Below the pieces are notes generated by a model. It was not told the DNA's origin. It did no database searches and worked only from the letters and a program-made list of their open reading frames with translations. Of a DNA stretch of 64,000 bases, positions 1 to 8,808 are shown in pieces. The DNA lies in the NCBI RefSeq assembly GCF_003710905.1, contig NZ_RHHV01000005.1, forward strand, positions 558,001 to 622,000, in the 5' to 3' direction. This DNA is from Brevibacillus parabrevis (lineage in GTDB: Bacteria > Bacillota > Bacilli > Brevibacillales > Brevibacillaceae). Position numbers and translations under genes: made by a program. Position 1 is the first letter of the stretch. The number at the start of each line of letters is the position of its first letter.

Positions 1-149
1 AAGCGGAGGGCCGATCCGGGGTCAAGCAGACTCATCGCAATTTGCATAAAAAAAGGAGGAATCGGACTGATGAACGAATCCAAAAATGCCATGCCAAAGA
101 GGCCCCATATTCCATATTGCATGAAAAGTTCTGTGATTTGATCGAGCAT
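1..149 (-). CDS. DedA/VTT-family membrane protein (partial, N-terminal end)
   Basis: The first 49 residues of a protein that runs off the left edge. The chain starts MLDQITELFMQYG, then has a hydrophobic segment (IWGLFGMAFLDSFISP) followed by IPPFFMQIAMSLL, which resembles the N-terminus of DedA/YqaA-type (VTT domain) integral membrane proteins. The ATG at 149 is preferred over the ATG at 155 because AAGGAG lies 6 nt upstream of 149 but directly abuts 155. A homopolymer of seven T in the coding strand keeps the frame open. The family assignment rests on a short fragment. Confidence 0.55.
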   Translation of the reverse strand, partial: MLDQITELFMQYGIWGLFGMAFLDSFISPIPPFFMQIAMSLLDPGSALR

Positions 150-184
150 GAGCATCTCCTTAAGCACATTTCCTCTCGGGAATC

Positions 185-212
185 AATTATACAGGAAAAA
201 AGCGGTTTTCAG
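185..212 (-). promoter_or_regulatory. Candidate promoter of the leftmost membrane protein gene
   Basis: On the minus strand a perfect TATAAT (185-190) is preceded at 16 nt by CTGAAA (207-212), a vegetative sigma-A type arrangement. It lies about 36 nt upstream of the start at 149. The -35 is only a 4/6 match. Confidence 0.4.
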
Positions 213-465
213 TAGTTAGGATATGCTTGGTCGTGCGGACAAAGACCGAAAAAGCGGGCTGATCCAAACAGATAGAAATACGATTGATTACACCGGGGGG
301 TTACATTTTCCTGGTATTTTCCGGCTTTTAAGGAGATTCGTCCTGAGCGAAACGGCCCTGTGTATGCGTGAGTCGTGGTCAGGAAGTCCCTAGCTTTTCC
401 ATTGACGATAGGAAAGAATATCCATTAGTATAGAGAAGAAGGACATACAGCGTTGGGAGGAGCCC
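213..465. other. Intergenic stretch with no recognised gene
   Basis: This is the remainder of a gap of about 316 bases between the divergent genes at 149 (minus) and 466 (plus). I see no ORF with a convincing ribosome binding site. A TTGACG at 402-407 with TATAGA at 429-434 could be a weak promoter for the 72-residue gene, but the 21-nt spacing is too long to call it. Confidence 0.3.
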
Positions 466-684
466 ATGAAGACATTGGGATCGGGGAAAGTCGTTTTTTA
501 TGCGCCGGATGGAACCAGCGTGCAACTGACAGGAGAAATTGACGTGCGCGGAGACCGGGTAGCCGTGACTGAAATCATTTACTTTAACGGTCAGCCTAAT
601 GGTGCGCGTGAAACCAATCTGCCACTTTCGCAAACGGTCATCTACTGGGAACCGGAAGTGTATGAGCAGATCGGATTTGAATGA
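466..684 (+). CDS. Small conserved-looking hypothetical protein (72 aa)
   Basis: The gene is preceded by GGGAGGAG about 6 nt before the ATG and followed at once by a rho-independent terminator, so it looks like a real single-gene unit. The product is soluble and beta-rich in appearance (KVVFYAPDGTSVQLTGEIDV), with no signal peptide or membrane segment and no cysteine. I do not recognise the family and assign no function. Confidence 0.7.
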   Translation: MKTLGSGKVVFYAPDGTSVQLTGEIDVRGDRVAVTEIIYFNGQPNGARETNLPLSQTVIYWEPEVYEQIGFE

Positions 685-705
685 TAAAAGAACAAGAAAT
701 ATCGG

Positions 706-734
706 GCAGCCCTGCTTTTTGCGGGGCTGTTTTG
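706..734 (+). terminator. Rho-independent terminator
   Basis: Inverted repeat CAGCCC...GGGCTG with inner GC pairs, followed by TTTT. It closes the 72-residue gene and separates it from mqnC. Confidence 0.75.
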
Positions 735-837
735 CATAAAGCTCCTGTTTGTGGCAGCACCTCGGGCTATAGCCGTTATGTCCCGAGTGTGATATCATGT
801 GGGATGGAATTTACGTATGGTACAAGGAGTGATCCTG

Positions 838-1944
838 ATGATCGATGCTATATTGGAGCGTGCCCTTGCAGGGGAACGACTGGGCCTGGAAGACGGCCTG
901 GCCTTGTTTGCCAGCAACGAAATTGAAAAGATCGGACACTACGCCAATCTGGTGATGCAAAAGCATCATCCGGAACCAATTGCCACGTTTGTTATCAGCC
1001 GAAATGTGAACTACACGAACATTTGCGATACGTATTGCCGCTTTTGCGCCTTTTACCGTCGTCCAGGCTCAAGCGAAGGCTATGTACTGCCAAGAGAAAC
1101 CATTTTCCAAAAGATTCAGGAGACCGTAGACGTAGGCGGTACGGAAATCTTGATGCAGGGCGGAACGAACCCGGATTTGAAAATTGATTACTTTACCGAC
1201 CTGCTGCGGGCGATCAAGGAACGTTTTCCGAAAATCACCATGCACTCGCTGTCGGTAGCGGAAGTCATCAAAATCGCGGAAGTCTCCAACATGTCGGTCG
1301 AGGATGTGCTCAAAGAGCTGAAGGCAGCGGGGCTGGATTCCTTGCCGGGAGCGGGCGGAGAAATTCTCGACGACCGTACGCGCCGCAAAATTTCCCGTTT
1401 GAAAGGCTCTTGGAAAGAGTGGATCGATACGCAAAAAGCTGCTCACCGCATCGGGTTGCCAGGTACGGCGACGATGGTAATCGGCTTTGGCGAGGAGATG
1501 GAGGAGCGCGTGCTGTCTTTGCTGCGCATCCGTGAAGCACAGGACGAGACGCACGGCTTCAAAGCGTTCATCGTCTGGACGTTCCAGCCGGACAACACCA
1601 ACATGAAGGCCGTCAACAACACGCCGGAAGAATACCTCAAGTCTTTGGCGATCAGCCGACTCATGCTGGACAATATCGAAAACTTCCAATCTTCCTGGGT
1701 CACCATGGGCCCGCACTACGGCCAATTGTCGCTCTCTTACGGAGCAAACGACTTCGGTCAGACGATGATGGAAGAAAATGTCGTGTCAGCCGCCGCATGT
1801 ACGTACAAAGTGAACACCAACCAGATTCTCGAACTGATTCGCGGAGCAGGCAAAATCCCTGCCCAGCGCAATACCCAGTACGACATCCTGCGCGTGTTCC
1901 AGGACGGCGAGATGGCAGAGAAAGATTTTGTGATGCAAAACTAA
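838..1944 (+). CDS. mqnC: Cyclic dehypoxanthinyl futalosine synthase MqnC
   Basis: A radical SAM enzyme that cyclises dehypoxanthinyl futalosine in the futalosine route to menaquinone. The 4Fe-4S motif C63-x3-C67-x2-C70 sits in NYTNICDTYCRFCAFYR, typical of the MqnC/MqnE/CofH group. Downstream blocks EILMQGGTNPDLKIDY, HSLSVAEV, GLDSLPGAGGEIL and QPDNTNM favour MqnC over MqnE. The start at 838 is chosen because AAGGAG lies 8 nt upstream; an upstream in-frame ATG at 799 has no such site. Length 368 aa, normal for the family. No other mqn gene is adjacent. Confidence 0.93.
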   Translation: MIDAILERALAGERLGLEDGLALFASNEIEKIGHYANLVMQKHHPEPIATFVISRNVNYTNICDTYCRFCAFYRRPGSSEGYVLPRETIFQKIQETVDVGGTEILMQGGTNPDLKIDYFTDLLRAIKERFPKITMHSLSVAEVIKIAEVSNMSVEDVLKELKAAGLDSLPGAGGEILDDRTRRKISRLKGSWKEWIDTQKAAHRIGLPGTATMVIGFGEEMEERVLSLLRIREAQDETHGFKAFIVWTFQPDNTNMKAVNNTPEEYLKSLAISRLMLDNIENFQSSWVTMGPHYGQLSLSYGANDFGQTMMEENVVSAAACTYKVNTNQILELIRGAGKIPAQRNTQYDILRVFQDGEMAEKDFVMQN

Positions 1945-2071
1945 TTGATATACCAGCTGTTTCCACGCGCTGCTTGATCACCAGCCTTTGTCAAAGGGGA
2001 AGTGATGAGGGAGCGCGTTTTTCATATGGAACGACCCCATTTTCCAATCCCCGGTTTCCAATCGTTTAAAA

Positions 2072-2099
2072 GTATATCGCCAATCAAGGGACATATACT
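2072..2099 (+). promoter_or_regulatory. Candidate sigma-E (mother cell) promoter of ytxC
   Basis: GTATATC at 2072-2078 and CATATACT at 2092-2099, 13 to 14 nt apart, resemble the sigma-E consensus (KMATATT, 14-15 nt, CATACAHT) with two mismatches in the -35 and one in the -10. Position and gene class (sporulation) agree. Confidence 0.35.
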
Positions 2100-2129
2100 G
2101 TAACTACAATTGCGGTTGGGGGGATGAAA

Positions 2130-3050
2130 ATGCAAACGTATCGCGTATTGCTGGAGAATGTCCCTGAGCATAGTGGCACGTATCGCGTGATCGTAAACGA
2201 AATGCTGGAGCGAGTCAATACGGCCCCGGTGCGCATTACATACAAGGAGCAAGAGCAGGAGGACTACTGCACGTTCCTTTTTCAAAGCTGGTGCGAAGAA
2301 GAATATGATGCGCAGACGATAGAGTGGGCGAGAGCTTTTGTGGCATTGACGTTGGCAGAGTGGGTGACACAGGTCAAGGAAGCGGACATCATGCAGGAAA
2401 TGGCTGCCGATCTGTTGGCGGCAGAACAACTGGAAGAAGAATGGGGAGAAATTTTGCCCTACATCGAGCGCATGTGCCAGGAAATCGAGCAGGATGGCCG
2501 CGAGCTTTTGGCTGCCACGACCCGCAAGGCCAATGTTTACCGCAAGGCGTTTTTGTATCTGGAGCAGGAGCGGACGATCAACGTCCTGGGTTTCATCCGG
2601 TTCCGGCTGCAAGAGCATTGGAACGAGCTGTTTGAACTGGTGGAGTCCGGGATTGACGAATATCTGGAAGACAAGCAATACCAGGAATTTGTCGAGCTGT
2701 TGCGCTACTTCATCGCCGTGCAGGAAGTGAAACAGGAAGTGGTCCATGTTGTTCCTAGTGTGGACAAACCTTTCCATCTTTATGACAAACAGGGAGACCG
2801 TCTCTGGCTGGAGCAGCTTGATTCCGTGCTCAGCATGGACGAACAAAAGTGCCGAGACGAGGATTATTTGGTCAGCGCCTTGGTTACACTGGCTCCTGAG
2901 AGTATCGTGCTGCACATGGCTGGCGACAGGCCGGGGCTTGCGCAAACGATACGCAGCATTTTCGACAGCCGGCTGATTACGTGCCATTCCTGTTCATTAT
3001 GCATTGGGCAAAGACGTGTACTTGACGGGAACAATCCGAGTCCACTATAA
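2130..3050 (+). CDS. ytxC: Putative sporulation protein YtxC
   Basis: A 306-residue acidic protein without membrane segments. The YRKAFLYLEQERTINVLGFI and RLQEHWNEL blocks and the terminal Cys-rich end (ITCHSCSLC) match the YtxC family, and the position directly before thrS is the same as in Bacillus subtilis. The biochemical role of YtxC is unknown; it is linked to sporulation in the family description. The ATG at 2130 is preferred to the one at 2124 because the G-rich ribosome binding site directly abuts 2124. The stop codon overlaps the -10 box of the thrS promoter. Confidence 0.82.
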   Translation: MQTYRVLLENVPEHSGTYRVIVNEMLERVNTAPVRITYKEQEQEDYCTFLFQSWCEEEYDAQTIEWARAFVALTLAEWVTQVKEADIMQEMAADLLAAEQLEEEWGEILPYIERMCQEIEQDGRELLAATTRKANVYRKAFLYLEQERTINVLGFIRFRLQEHWNELFELVESGIDEYLEDKQYQEFVELLRYFIAVQEVKQEVVHVVPSVDKPFHLYDKQGDRLWLEQLDSVLSMDEQKCRDEDYLVSALVTLAPESIVLHMAGDRPGLAQTIRSIFDSRLITCHSCSLCIGQRRVLDGNNPSPL

Positions 3051-3051
3051 T
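3022..3051 (+). promoter_or_regulatory. Promoter of the thrS T-box leader, inside the end of ytxC
   Basis: TTGACG (3022-3027) and a perfect TATAAT (3046-3051) with 18-nt spacing. The -10 box contains the ytxC stop codon (3048-3050). Predicted start near 3058, giving a leader of about 325 nt. Confidence 0.7.
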
Positions 3052-3057
3052 AAGCAA

Positions 3058-3350
3058 CAACAAACGTATATGGCTTACAAATACGATGAGAAGGACATGG
3101 ACGATATGAAGATCGCTCTAGAGAGGCGGGCCTAGGCTGGGAGCTTGCTGCGAGATCATATGGATCTACCCCCTTCGAGTAGCAGCCGGGAACGAAGCGC
3201 GTTTGCTTCCACTATCGGTTTGCCGGTTCCCATACCGTTATCATGTCATGAGGAGTCTGTTTCGGTGTTCCTTTTTATGCAAACAGACTTGAACTAGGGT
3301 GGTACCGCGAGAATGCACTCGTCCCTTTTTGGGATGGGTGTTTTTTATTT
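3058..3350 (+). promoter_or_regulatory. T-box leader of thrS (threonine, ACC specifier)
   Basis: The conserved T-box element GGTGGTACCGCGAG (3298-3311) is followed by a terminator stem (CTCGTCCC...GGGATGGGTG) and a T tract near 3341-3346. The Stem I base can be drawn as GAAGG (3090-3094) pairing with CCTTC (3172-3176), which places the triplet ACC (3168-3170), a threonine codon, in the specifier position. Uncharged tRNA-Thr would stabilise the antiterminator and allow thrS expression. The specifier assignment is inferred from manual pairing. Confidence 0.88.
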
Positions 3351-3382
3351 TCTCAAAAACAAACAGGAAGGAAGAATCCAAG

Positions 3383-5296
3383 GTGGCACAAATTAACGTA
3401 ACATTCCCAGATGGCGCAGTTCGTCAGTATGATGCTGGGATCACCATCGAAGAGATCGCAGGCTCGATTAGCGCAAGCCTGAAGAAAAAAGCAGTAGCCG
3501 GTAAAAAAGACGGCAAAGTGGTGGATTTGTACACGCCACTTGAGGATGATGCAGCGATTGAAATCGTCACTCTCGATACACCGGACGGATTGGAAGTATA
3601 TCGCCACAGTACCGCTCACTTGCTCGCCCAGGCTGTACGCCGCATCTACGGCAGCGAAGTGAAATTCGGTATCGGTCCCGTGATTGAGGATGGCTTCTAC
3701 TACGATATGGATATTCCGGTAGCACTCTCGCCAGAGGATTTGGGCAAGATCGAAGCCGAAATGGAAAAAATCGTGAAAGAAGATTTGCCGATTCGCCGCA
3801 GAGTGGTGAGCCGCGATGAGGCGATTCGAATCTTCTCCGATCTGAACGATCACCTCAAGCTGGAACTGATTCGCGATCTGCCAGACGAGGCTACCATTAC
3901 TTTGTACGAGCAGGGCGAGTTTTTCGACCTCTGTCGCGGCCCGCACTTGCCATCGACTGGCTTCATCAAGGCGTTCAAGCTGATGAGTGTAGCAGGCGCA
4001 TACTGGCGCGGAAAAGCGGAAAACCAGGTGCTGCAACGCGTATACGGTACAGCTTGGCCGAAAAAAGCCGACATGGATGAATATCTGCACTTCATCGAAG
4101 AGGCGAGAAAACGCGATCACCGCAAACTGGGCAAAGAGCTGGGATTGTTCATGTTCTCCGAAGAAGCTCCAGGCATGCCGTTCTACCTGCCATACGGCTT
4201 CACTGTCCGCAACGAGCTGGAGCAATTCTCCCGCCGCCTGCAGCAGTTGGCGCAGTACACAGAGGTGCGCTCTCCGTTCCTCATGAACGAGCGTCTCTGG
4301 AAAGAGTCCGGCCACTGGGATCACTACAAGGAAAACATGTACTTCTCCGAGGTCGAGCACGCGACTTATGCGCTGAAGCCGATGAACTGCCCTGGACACA
4401 TGCTGATTTACAAAAATGCGATGCACTCCTATCGCGACCTGCCAATCCGCTACTCCGAATTTGGTCAGGTGCACCGCCACGAGTATTCCGGTGCGCTGAA
4501 CGGCATGCTTCGCGTTCGGACTTTCTGCCAGGATGACGCGCACGCCTTCGTTCGTCCTGACCAGATCCAGAACGAAATCAAGAGCATGATTCAACTGATC
4601 GATAAAATTTACAACGTCTTCGGCTTCGAATACAGCGTAGCGCTCTCGACTCGTCCAGAGGATTCCATGGGCTCCGACGAACTGTGGGAAACTGCGGAAA
4701 GCTCCTTGAAAAAGGTGCTGGAAGACTTGGAAATGCCTTACGAGATCAAAGAAGGCGACGGCGCTTTCTACGGTCCGAAGATCGACTTCCAAATTACTGA
4801 CGCGTTGAAACGCCGCCACCAATGCGGAACGATCCAGCTCGACTTCCAGATGCCAGAGAAGTTTGACCTGACTTATATTGGCCAGGACAACGAGAAGCAC
4901 CGTCCGGTTGTCTTGCACCGTGCGATGTACGGCTCGATGGAGCGCTTCATCGGCATCCTGATCGAGCACTATGCCGGGGCGTTCCCAGTATGGCTGACTC
5001 CGGTTCAGGCTCGCCTGATGAACATCAGCGAGGTACACATTCCTTATGCAGAGCAAGTCAAAGAAAAACTGCAACAAGCAGGAATCCGCGTGGAGCTGGA
5101 TGCGCGCAACGAAAAAATCGGCTACAAAATCCGCGAAGCGCAAGTGCAAAAAATCCCGTACATGCTGGTCATCGGTGAAAAAGAGATGGCTGACGGCACA
5201 CTGTCTGTTCGCAGACGCGGCGTAGGCGACGAAGGTGCCATGACTGTGGATGCCTTCGTGGAAAAAATCCGCGCTGAAATCAACGAAATGAAGTAA
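3383..5296 (+). CDS. thrS: Threonyl-tRNA synthetase
   Basis: Charges tRNA-Thr. Domain order: TGS (about 1-65), the editing SAD domain with HSTAHLLAQAV and the Cys/His pair near RGPHLPSTG, the class II catalytic core, and the C-terminal anticodon-binding domain. Zinc ligands are visible in ALKPMNCPGHM (Cys), DDAHAF (His) and IEHYAGAFP (His). The start is the GTG at 3383 with AGGAAGGAAG upstream; the longer frame from 3299 would begin inside the T-box element. The length of 637 aa is standard. Confidence 0.97.
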   Translation: MAQINVTFPDGAVRQYDAGITIEEIAGSISASLKKKAVAGKKDGKVVDLYTPLEDDAAIEIVTLDTPDGLEVYRHSTAHLLAQAVRRIYGSEVKFGIGPVIEDGFYYDMDIPVALSPEDLGKIEAEMEKIVKEDLPIRRRVVSRDEAIRIFSDLNDHLKLELIRDLPDEATITLYEQGEFFDLCRGPHLPSTGFIKAFKLMSVAGAYWRGKAENQVLQRVYGTAWPKKADMDEYLHFIEEARKRDHRKLGKELGLFMFSEEAPGMPFYLPYGFTVRNELEQFSRRLQQLAQYTEVRSPFLMNERLWKESGHWDHYKENMYFSEVEHATYALKPMNCPGHMLIYKNAMHSYRDLPIRYSEFGQVHRHEYSGALNGMLRVRTFCQDDAHAFVRPDQIQNEIKSMIQLIDKIYNVFGFEYSVALSTRPEDSMGSDELWETAESSLKKVLEDLEMPYEIKEGDGAFYGPKIDFQITDALKRRHQCGTIQLDFQMPEKFDLTYIGQDNEKHRPVVLHRAMYGSMERFIGILIEHYAGAFPVWLTPVQARLMNISEVHIPYAEQVKEKLQQAGIRVELDARNEKIGYKIREAQVQKIPYMLVIGEKEMADGTLSVRRRGVGDEGAMTVDAFVEKIRAEINEMK

Positions 5297-5315
5297 AAAC
5301 AACAAAACGGTCATG

Positions 5316-5366
5316 AAAAAGGGCAGTCTCTTCCGCGATGAAGAGAACTGCCCTTTTTGCTTTTTT
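5316..5366. terminator. Bidirectional terminator between thrS and the chemoreceptor gene
   Basis: AAAAAGGGCAGT and ACTGCCCTTTTT form a long stem, extended by CTCTT/AAGAG, with T tracts on both strands. It serves the convergent genes on each side. Confidence 0.85.
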
Positions 5367-5385
5367 CGTGATTCGTGAAAGGAAA

Positions 5386-7116
5386 TTACAGAGCGGACTC
5401 CAGGCGGGACAACAGGGAGACGACCTCGCTCGATGCCTCCTGGAGCAAGAGATACGTTTGCTGCGCTCCCGCCAGATCTTGAGCCTGGTACTGCTCGACG
5501 GCTTGCTTGGCGTAAGCATGAACCATCCGGTGCGGCTCCTCAAGCTTTTTGAAGATCGGATTGTTTCGCACTTGGGCAGACAACTCGCCATAGTACCAGT
5601 TCCCGAGACGGCATGTGTGGTGGGAGCCCATTTCGCTTGCGTTCAAGTGCTCCAAGCCCAAAAACATGTTGTAAATTTTCCATTTCCACAGAAGATGGTC
5701 GGTTTTTGCCACGCGGACGATGTCTTTCGAGCTGAGCTTGACGTTGATCGTAAAGAACGTTTTGCGGTAATCGTCCATTTTTCGGCTCAATTCCAAAATC
5801 AGCTGGGCCGTATCCTTGGCGATTTCCTGCGAATGCGCGCTCAAGTCAAAAATCGTGGAGTTGCGGCGGGCAATGTCCGTTACGGAAGAAGCCTGCTCCT
5901 CGGTCATGGCGGCAATTTGCGAGGTCGATTGGCTGATTTCCTGCATCGCGGTCACAATTTTGTTCAAGGCGACGTCAGCGTATTGGGCCTCACTCACACA
6001 GCGCTCAACCAGTTTGCCTGTATCGTCCATTTGCTGGGTCACCTGATTGGAGACATGCTGCAACGATGCCATATTGGTTGTAATTTGGCTGATTTGTTCT
6101 TTTGTATGCTCGGCCAATTTGCGAACTTCTGAGGCGACAACGGCGAAGCCGCGCCCCTGGTCGCCTGCCCGCGCAGCCTCGATACTGGCGTTGAGGGCGA
6201 GCAGATTCGTTTGCTCGGCGATTTCCCGAATAATATGCACGACATCCTGGGTCTGGTGAATCTCCTGATCGAGCTTGTTGACGCGGCCCATGACCTCTTC
6301 GAAGACGCGCCCGACTTGCCGGATGTCTCCCAGCGCGGCATTGATGATCTGCCTGCTCTGTTCTGCGGAGTGGACGGCATCGTCCGTTCCTTCCGCCACC
6401 TTGATAGCGTGGTTGGCCACTTCCTGAATGGAAGCGCTCATTTCTTCCGTAGCTGCTGTCACGCTGTGGCTTTCCTCAATTTGTTCGTCCATGCCCGAGA
6501 TGAGCTGTTTGGTCGTATCGAGCTGTGTCATATGATTCAACATGTCGGAGATGCCGAACAAAAATGATTTGAACGTCTCTTCCATATATACTTCCACGAT
6601 CAGTTGCTGATCGAACGCTGCCAGTTTTTGGACGGATGTGACCATTTGCATCATTTGATGCGGCTGATGGCTCCATTTTTCCATCAAGATCGATGTCATG
6701 ATCTGAATCAACATATGATGAGCGGAGATAAAATGATCGGCTGTCAGATGAATGCGGCTGTGAACTTGTCCAATCACAATTCTCGTCTTCACGTATTCGT
6801 AATCCACATTCGCCTGCAGAAACTGTTCAAGATACAACTCCAATGTGTGTTTCAATTTTCCTAGTGTTGAGTGGTCGAGAATCAGTTTTTGCAATTGATC
6901 AACAGCCGTGATTGCGCCGTAAAATTGGTCGACAATCTTCGCTTTAAAGGGCGAAAGCGTTTCGGCAGCATTTTTGACATGGGCGAGCGTGTCTTGATCC
7001 ACCCCTAAAAAGGACAAGCGCTCCTTTACTCGTTCTCCTACTTGATCGATGTCAGTCGTGTGAGAGGATTTTACGTACTCTGTCCATGGCTTTGTTTTCT
7101 TCGTAAAAAATTGCAT
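5386..7116 (-). CDS. Globin-coupled soluble chemoreceptor with C-terminal CZB domain (HemAT-like)
   Basis: A 576-residue methyl-accepting chemotaxis protein without membrane segments. Residues about 10-180 form a globin-coupled sensor; the putative haem-proximal histidine is H119 in [11 protein letters not shown]. Residues about 200-450 are the MCP coiled-coil signalling domain with the hairpin tip [20 protein letters not shown]. The C-terminus (about 470-540) matches the chemoreceptor zinc-binding domain: H474, H499/H500, C502 ([12 protein letters not shown]) and H529/H533. It probably senses oxygen through haem and zinc or hypochlorite through CZB, and signals to CheA. GGAGGT lies 5 nt before the ATG. 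B. subtilis HemAT, as I remember it, has no CZB domain. Confidence 0.85.
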   Translation of the reverse strand: MQFFTKKTKPWTEYVKSSHTTDIDQVGERVKERLSFLGVDQDTLAHVKNAAETLSPFKAKIVDQFYGAITAVDQLQKLILDHSTLGKLKHTLELYLEQFLQANVDYEYVKTRIVIGQVHSRIHLTADHFISAHHMLIQIMTSILMEKWSHQPHQMMQMVTSVQKLAAFDQQLIVEVYMEETFKSFLFGISDMLNHMTQLDTTKQLISGMDEQIEESHSVTAATEEMSASIQEVANHAIKVAEGTDDAVHSAEQSRQIINAALGDIRQVGRVFEEVMGRVNKLDQEIHQTQDVVHIIREIAEQTNLLALNASIEAARAGDQGRGFAVVASEVRKLAEHTKEQISQITTNMASLQHVSNQVTQQMDDTGKLVERCVSEAQYADVALNKIVTAMQEISQSTSQIAAMTEEQASSVTDIARRNSTIFDLSAHSQEIAKDTAQLILELSRKMDDYRKTFFTINVKLSSKDIVRVAKTDHLLWKWKIYNMFLGLEHLNASEMGSHHTCRLGNWYYGELSAQVRNNPIFKKLEEPHRMVHAYAKQAVEQYQAQDLAGAQQTYLLLQEASSEVVSLLSRLESAL

Positions 7117-7242
7117 GCAGACCTCCGGATTCTTTGCTTTTCTCTTTTTTAGTCGTTCGCTTCAAAACGGGGGAAGAGAGCATACGTCAATGGTGCTTTG
7201 GTGAGTGAATTGGCGATAGTGGACACGACAAATGTTCTGGGA

Positions 7243-7372
7243 TAAAATAAACCGACCCTACAGCAATAATAGGGTCGGTTGCACTACTCACTCCCAGCCA
7301 TTCAAGTGCCCACATACAAATCGCTGATCATCGCTTCCACTTTCAGTTATACAATTTCACAATATATAGTCA
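7243..7372 (-). ncRNA. Putative small RNA or attenuated leader upstream of the globin chemoreceptor
   Basis: On the minus strand a promoter (TTGCTA 7402-7407, TATAAG 7379-7384) predicts a start near 7372, and a strong terminator hairpin ends near 7243. The transcript of about 130 nt carries no convincing ORF; the longest with an initiator is 12 codons. It could be an independent small RNA or the attenuated leader of the chemoreceptor mRNA, whose start lies about 130 nt further on. No antiterminator partner was found. Confidence 0.35.
7250..7280 (-). terminator. Intrinsic terminator hairpin upstream of the chemoreceptor gene
   Basis: A perfect 11-bp stem (AACCGACCCTA with TAGGGTCGGTT) around a 9-nt loop. 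On the minus strand it is followed by TTTATTTTAT, whereas no T tract follows on the plus strand. Confidence 0.7.
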
Positions 7373-7378
7373 TATTAG

Positions 7379-7407
7379 CTTATATTAATTCAAAAAGGGA
7401 ATAGCAA
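7379..7407 (-). promoter_or_regulatory. Candidate sigma-A promoter (minus strand)
   Basis: TTGCTA (7402-7407) and TATAAG (7379-7384) with 17-nt spacing, in an AT-rich stretch upstream of the chemoreceptor gene. Confidence 0.45.
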
Positions 7408-7535
7408 AAATGAGCTATTTACACTTTCAAGCAAAATATTATGGTTTTGCATAGGAACAACCAGGCGAAAGTGCAGGAAAGCTATTACGCCCGATCGTGG
7501 ATATGATACGCTAGGAAAAAGGAGAGTGACAGCCA

Positions 7536-8561
7536 ATGCCAGAGCAGTCGCCACTCGTTGATACACGAAATCGCCCTCTCCGCGATTTGCGTATTTCCGT
7601 GACAGACAAATGCAATTTTCGTTGCAGATACTGCATGCCTGCGGAAATTTTTGGACCGGACTTTGAATTTTTGCCGCAGCACAAGCTGCTTTCATTTGAA
7701 GAGATTGTTCGACTGACCGACATTTTCGCCTCGCTTGGCGTCCAGAAAATCAGAATTACAGGCGGAGAGCCGCTCATGCGCAGAGGCTTGCCTGTGTTAA
7801 TTGAAATGATAAAAAAAGTAGCAGGTATTCACGACATCGCTATGACCACCAACGGTTCGTTGCTCGTCCGCCACGCGCAGGCTCTGAAGGAAGCAGGACT
7901 TGACCGCGTGACAGTCAGTCTCGACAGTCTGGACAACGAGCGGTTCGGCACATTGAACGGCAGGGGCTATCCGGTAGAAGCTGTGCTGGACGGCATACGG
8001 GCGGCGGCTGAAGCAGGTCTTGGCGTGAAAATCAACATGGTCGTGCAGCGGGGAGTGAATGACCAAGATATTTTGCCGATGGCCAAATACTTCCGCGAGC
8101 AGGGGCATACTTTGCGCTTCATTGAATTTATGGATGTCGGAAACTCCAATGGCTGGAAGCTGGATCAGGTCGTGCCGTCCAGCGAAATCGTCCGCATGAT
8201 TCACCAGGAGATGCCGCTTGTTCCGATCGAGGCAAATTACTTCGGGGAGGTCGCTTCGCGCTATCGCTACGAGGACGGGGATCAGGAGATCGGGCTGATT
8301 TCTTCTGTGACGCAAGCTTTTTGCTCAACCTGTACCCGCGCCAGGCTGTCCGCAGAGGGCAAAATGTACAGCTGCTTGTTCGCTTCTACGGGAGAGGATT
8401 TGCGCGAGCCGCTGCGAAACGGAACGAGCGACGATGAGATCAGGGCGCAGATTCAGACGATCTGGAGCATGCGCGATGAACGATATTCAGAAGAGCGGTT
8501 GAATGAGACGCCTGGCCTCGTAAAACGTCCCAAGGTGGAAATGTCGCACATTGGAGGATAG
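7536..8561 (+). CDS. moaA: GTP 3',8-cyclase MoaA
   Basis: A radical SAM enzyme for the first step of molybdenum cofactor synthesis, converting GTP to 3',8-cyclo-GTP. The N-terminal 4Fe-4S site is C26-x3-C30-x2-C33 (CNFRCRYC). A second C-terminal cluster is given by FCSTCTRAR plus a further Cys in MYSCLF. The catalytically needed GG ends the protein. Also visible are the TGGEPLMR and NTLN-like ([10 protein letters not shown]) blocks. AGGAGAG precedes the ATG. It stands alone; moaB is 14 kb away. 341 aa, standard length. Confidence 0.95.
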   Translation: MPEQSPLVDTRNRPLRDLRISVTDKCNFRCRYCMPAEIFGPDFEFLPQHKLLSFEEIVRLTDIFASLGVQKIRITGGEPLMRRGLPVLIEMIKKVAGIHDIAMTTNGSLLVRHAQALKEAGLDRVTVSLDSLDNERFGTLNGRGYPVEAVLDGIRAAAEAGLGVKINMVVQRGVNDQDILPMAKYFREQGHTLRFIEFMDVGNSNGWKLDQVVPSSEIVRMIHQEMPLVPIEANYFGEVASRYRYEDGDQEIGLISSVTQAFCSTCTRARLSAEGKMYSCLFASTGEDLREPLRNGTSDDEIRAQIQTIWSMRDERYSEERLNETPGLVKRPKVEMSHIGG

Positions 8562-8574
8562 TATGTGATAAGCC

Positions 8575-8603
8575 TTGACAAAGACAACTATAACCTGTAT
8601 CAT
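8575..8603 (+). promoter_or_regulatory. Promoter of the infC-rpmI-rplT operon
   Basis: Perfect TTGACA (8575-8580), 17-nt spacer, TATCAT (8598-8603). Confidence 0.75.
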
Positions 8604-8609
8604 GAATTG

Positions 8610-8777
8610 AGTGTATAAACACTTCATACTTCGAGAACAAGCAGAGGCGCCCAGCTTCTCACCTGCGTCGACGTCTTCCACGACTGTTGACAGGTAACTC
8701 TTATGCAAAGATCCCTGGATCTGATGAAATTGCTTAGGTGAGATATGTGCGGGCGCAGATGCGTTCGCACATTTTTG
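8610..8777 (+). promoter_or_regulatory. infC leader (L20-type autoregulatory leader) with terminator
   Basis: A leader of about 200 nt separates the promoter from infC. It contains several potential stems and ends in a strong terminator: ATGTGCG (8745-8751) with CGCACAT (8766-8772) followed by TTTTT. In Bacillus the same operon is attenuated by ribosomal protein L20 binding to its leader; the location and the premature terminator match this, but I did not prove the L20 binding fold. Confidence 0.65.
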
Positions 8778-8808
8778 TTCCTTCTCGAAATTGACGGAGG
8801 TGGCAAGT

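Noticed and set aside
379..798. 139-codon minus-strand frame opposite the 72-residue gene
   Set aside because: It contains the terminator hairpin and has no ribosome binding site.
3353..5314. 653-codon open frame antisense to thrS
   Set aside because: It is the mirror of a highly expressed GC-rich gene, has no ribosome binding site and its product resembles no protein family; codon bias explains it.
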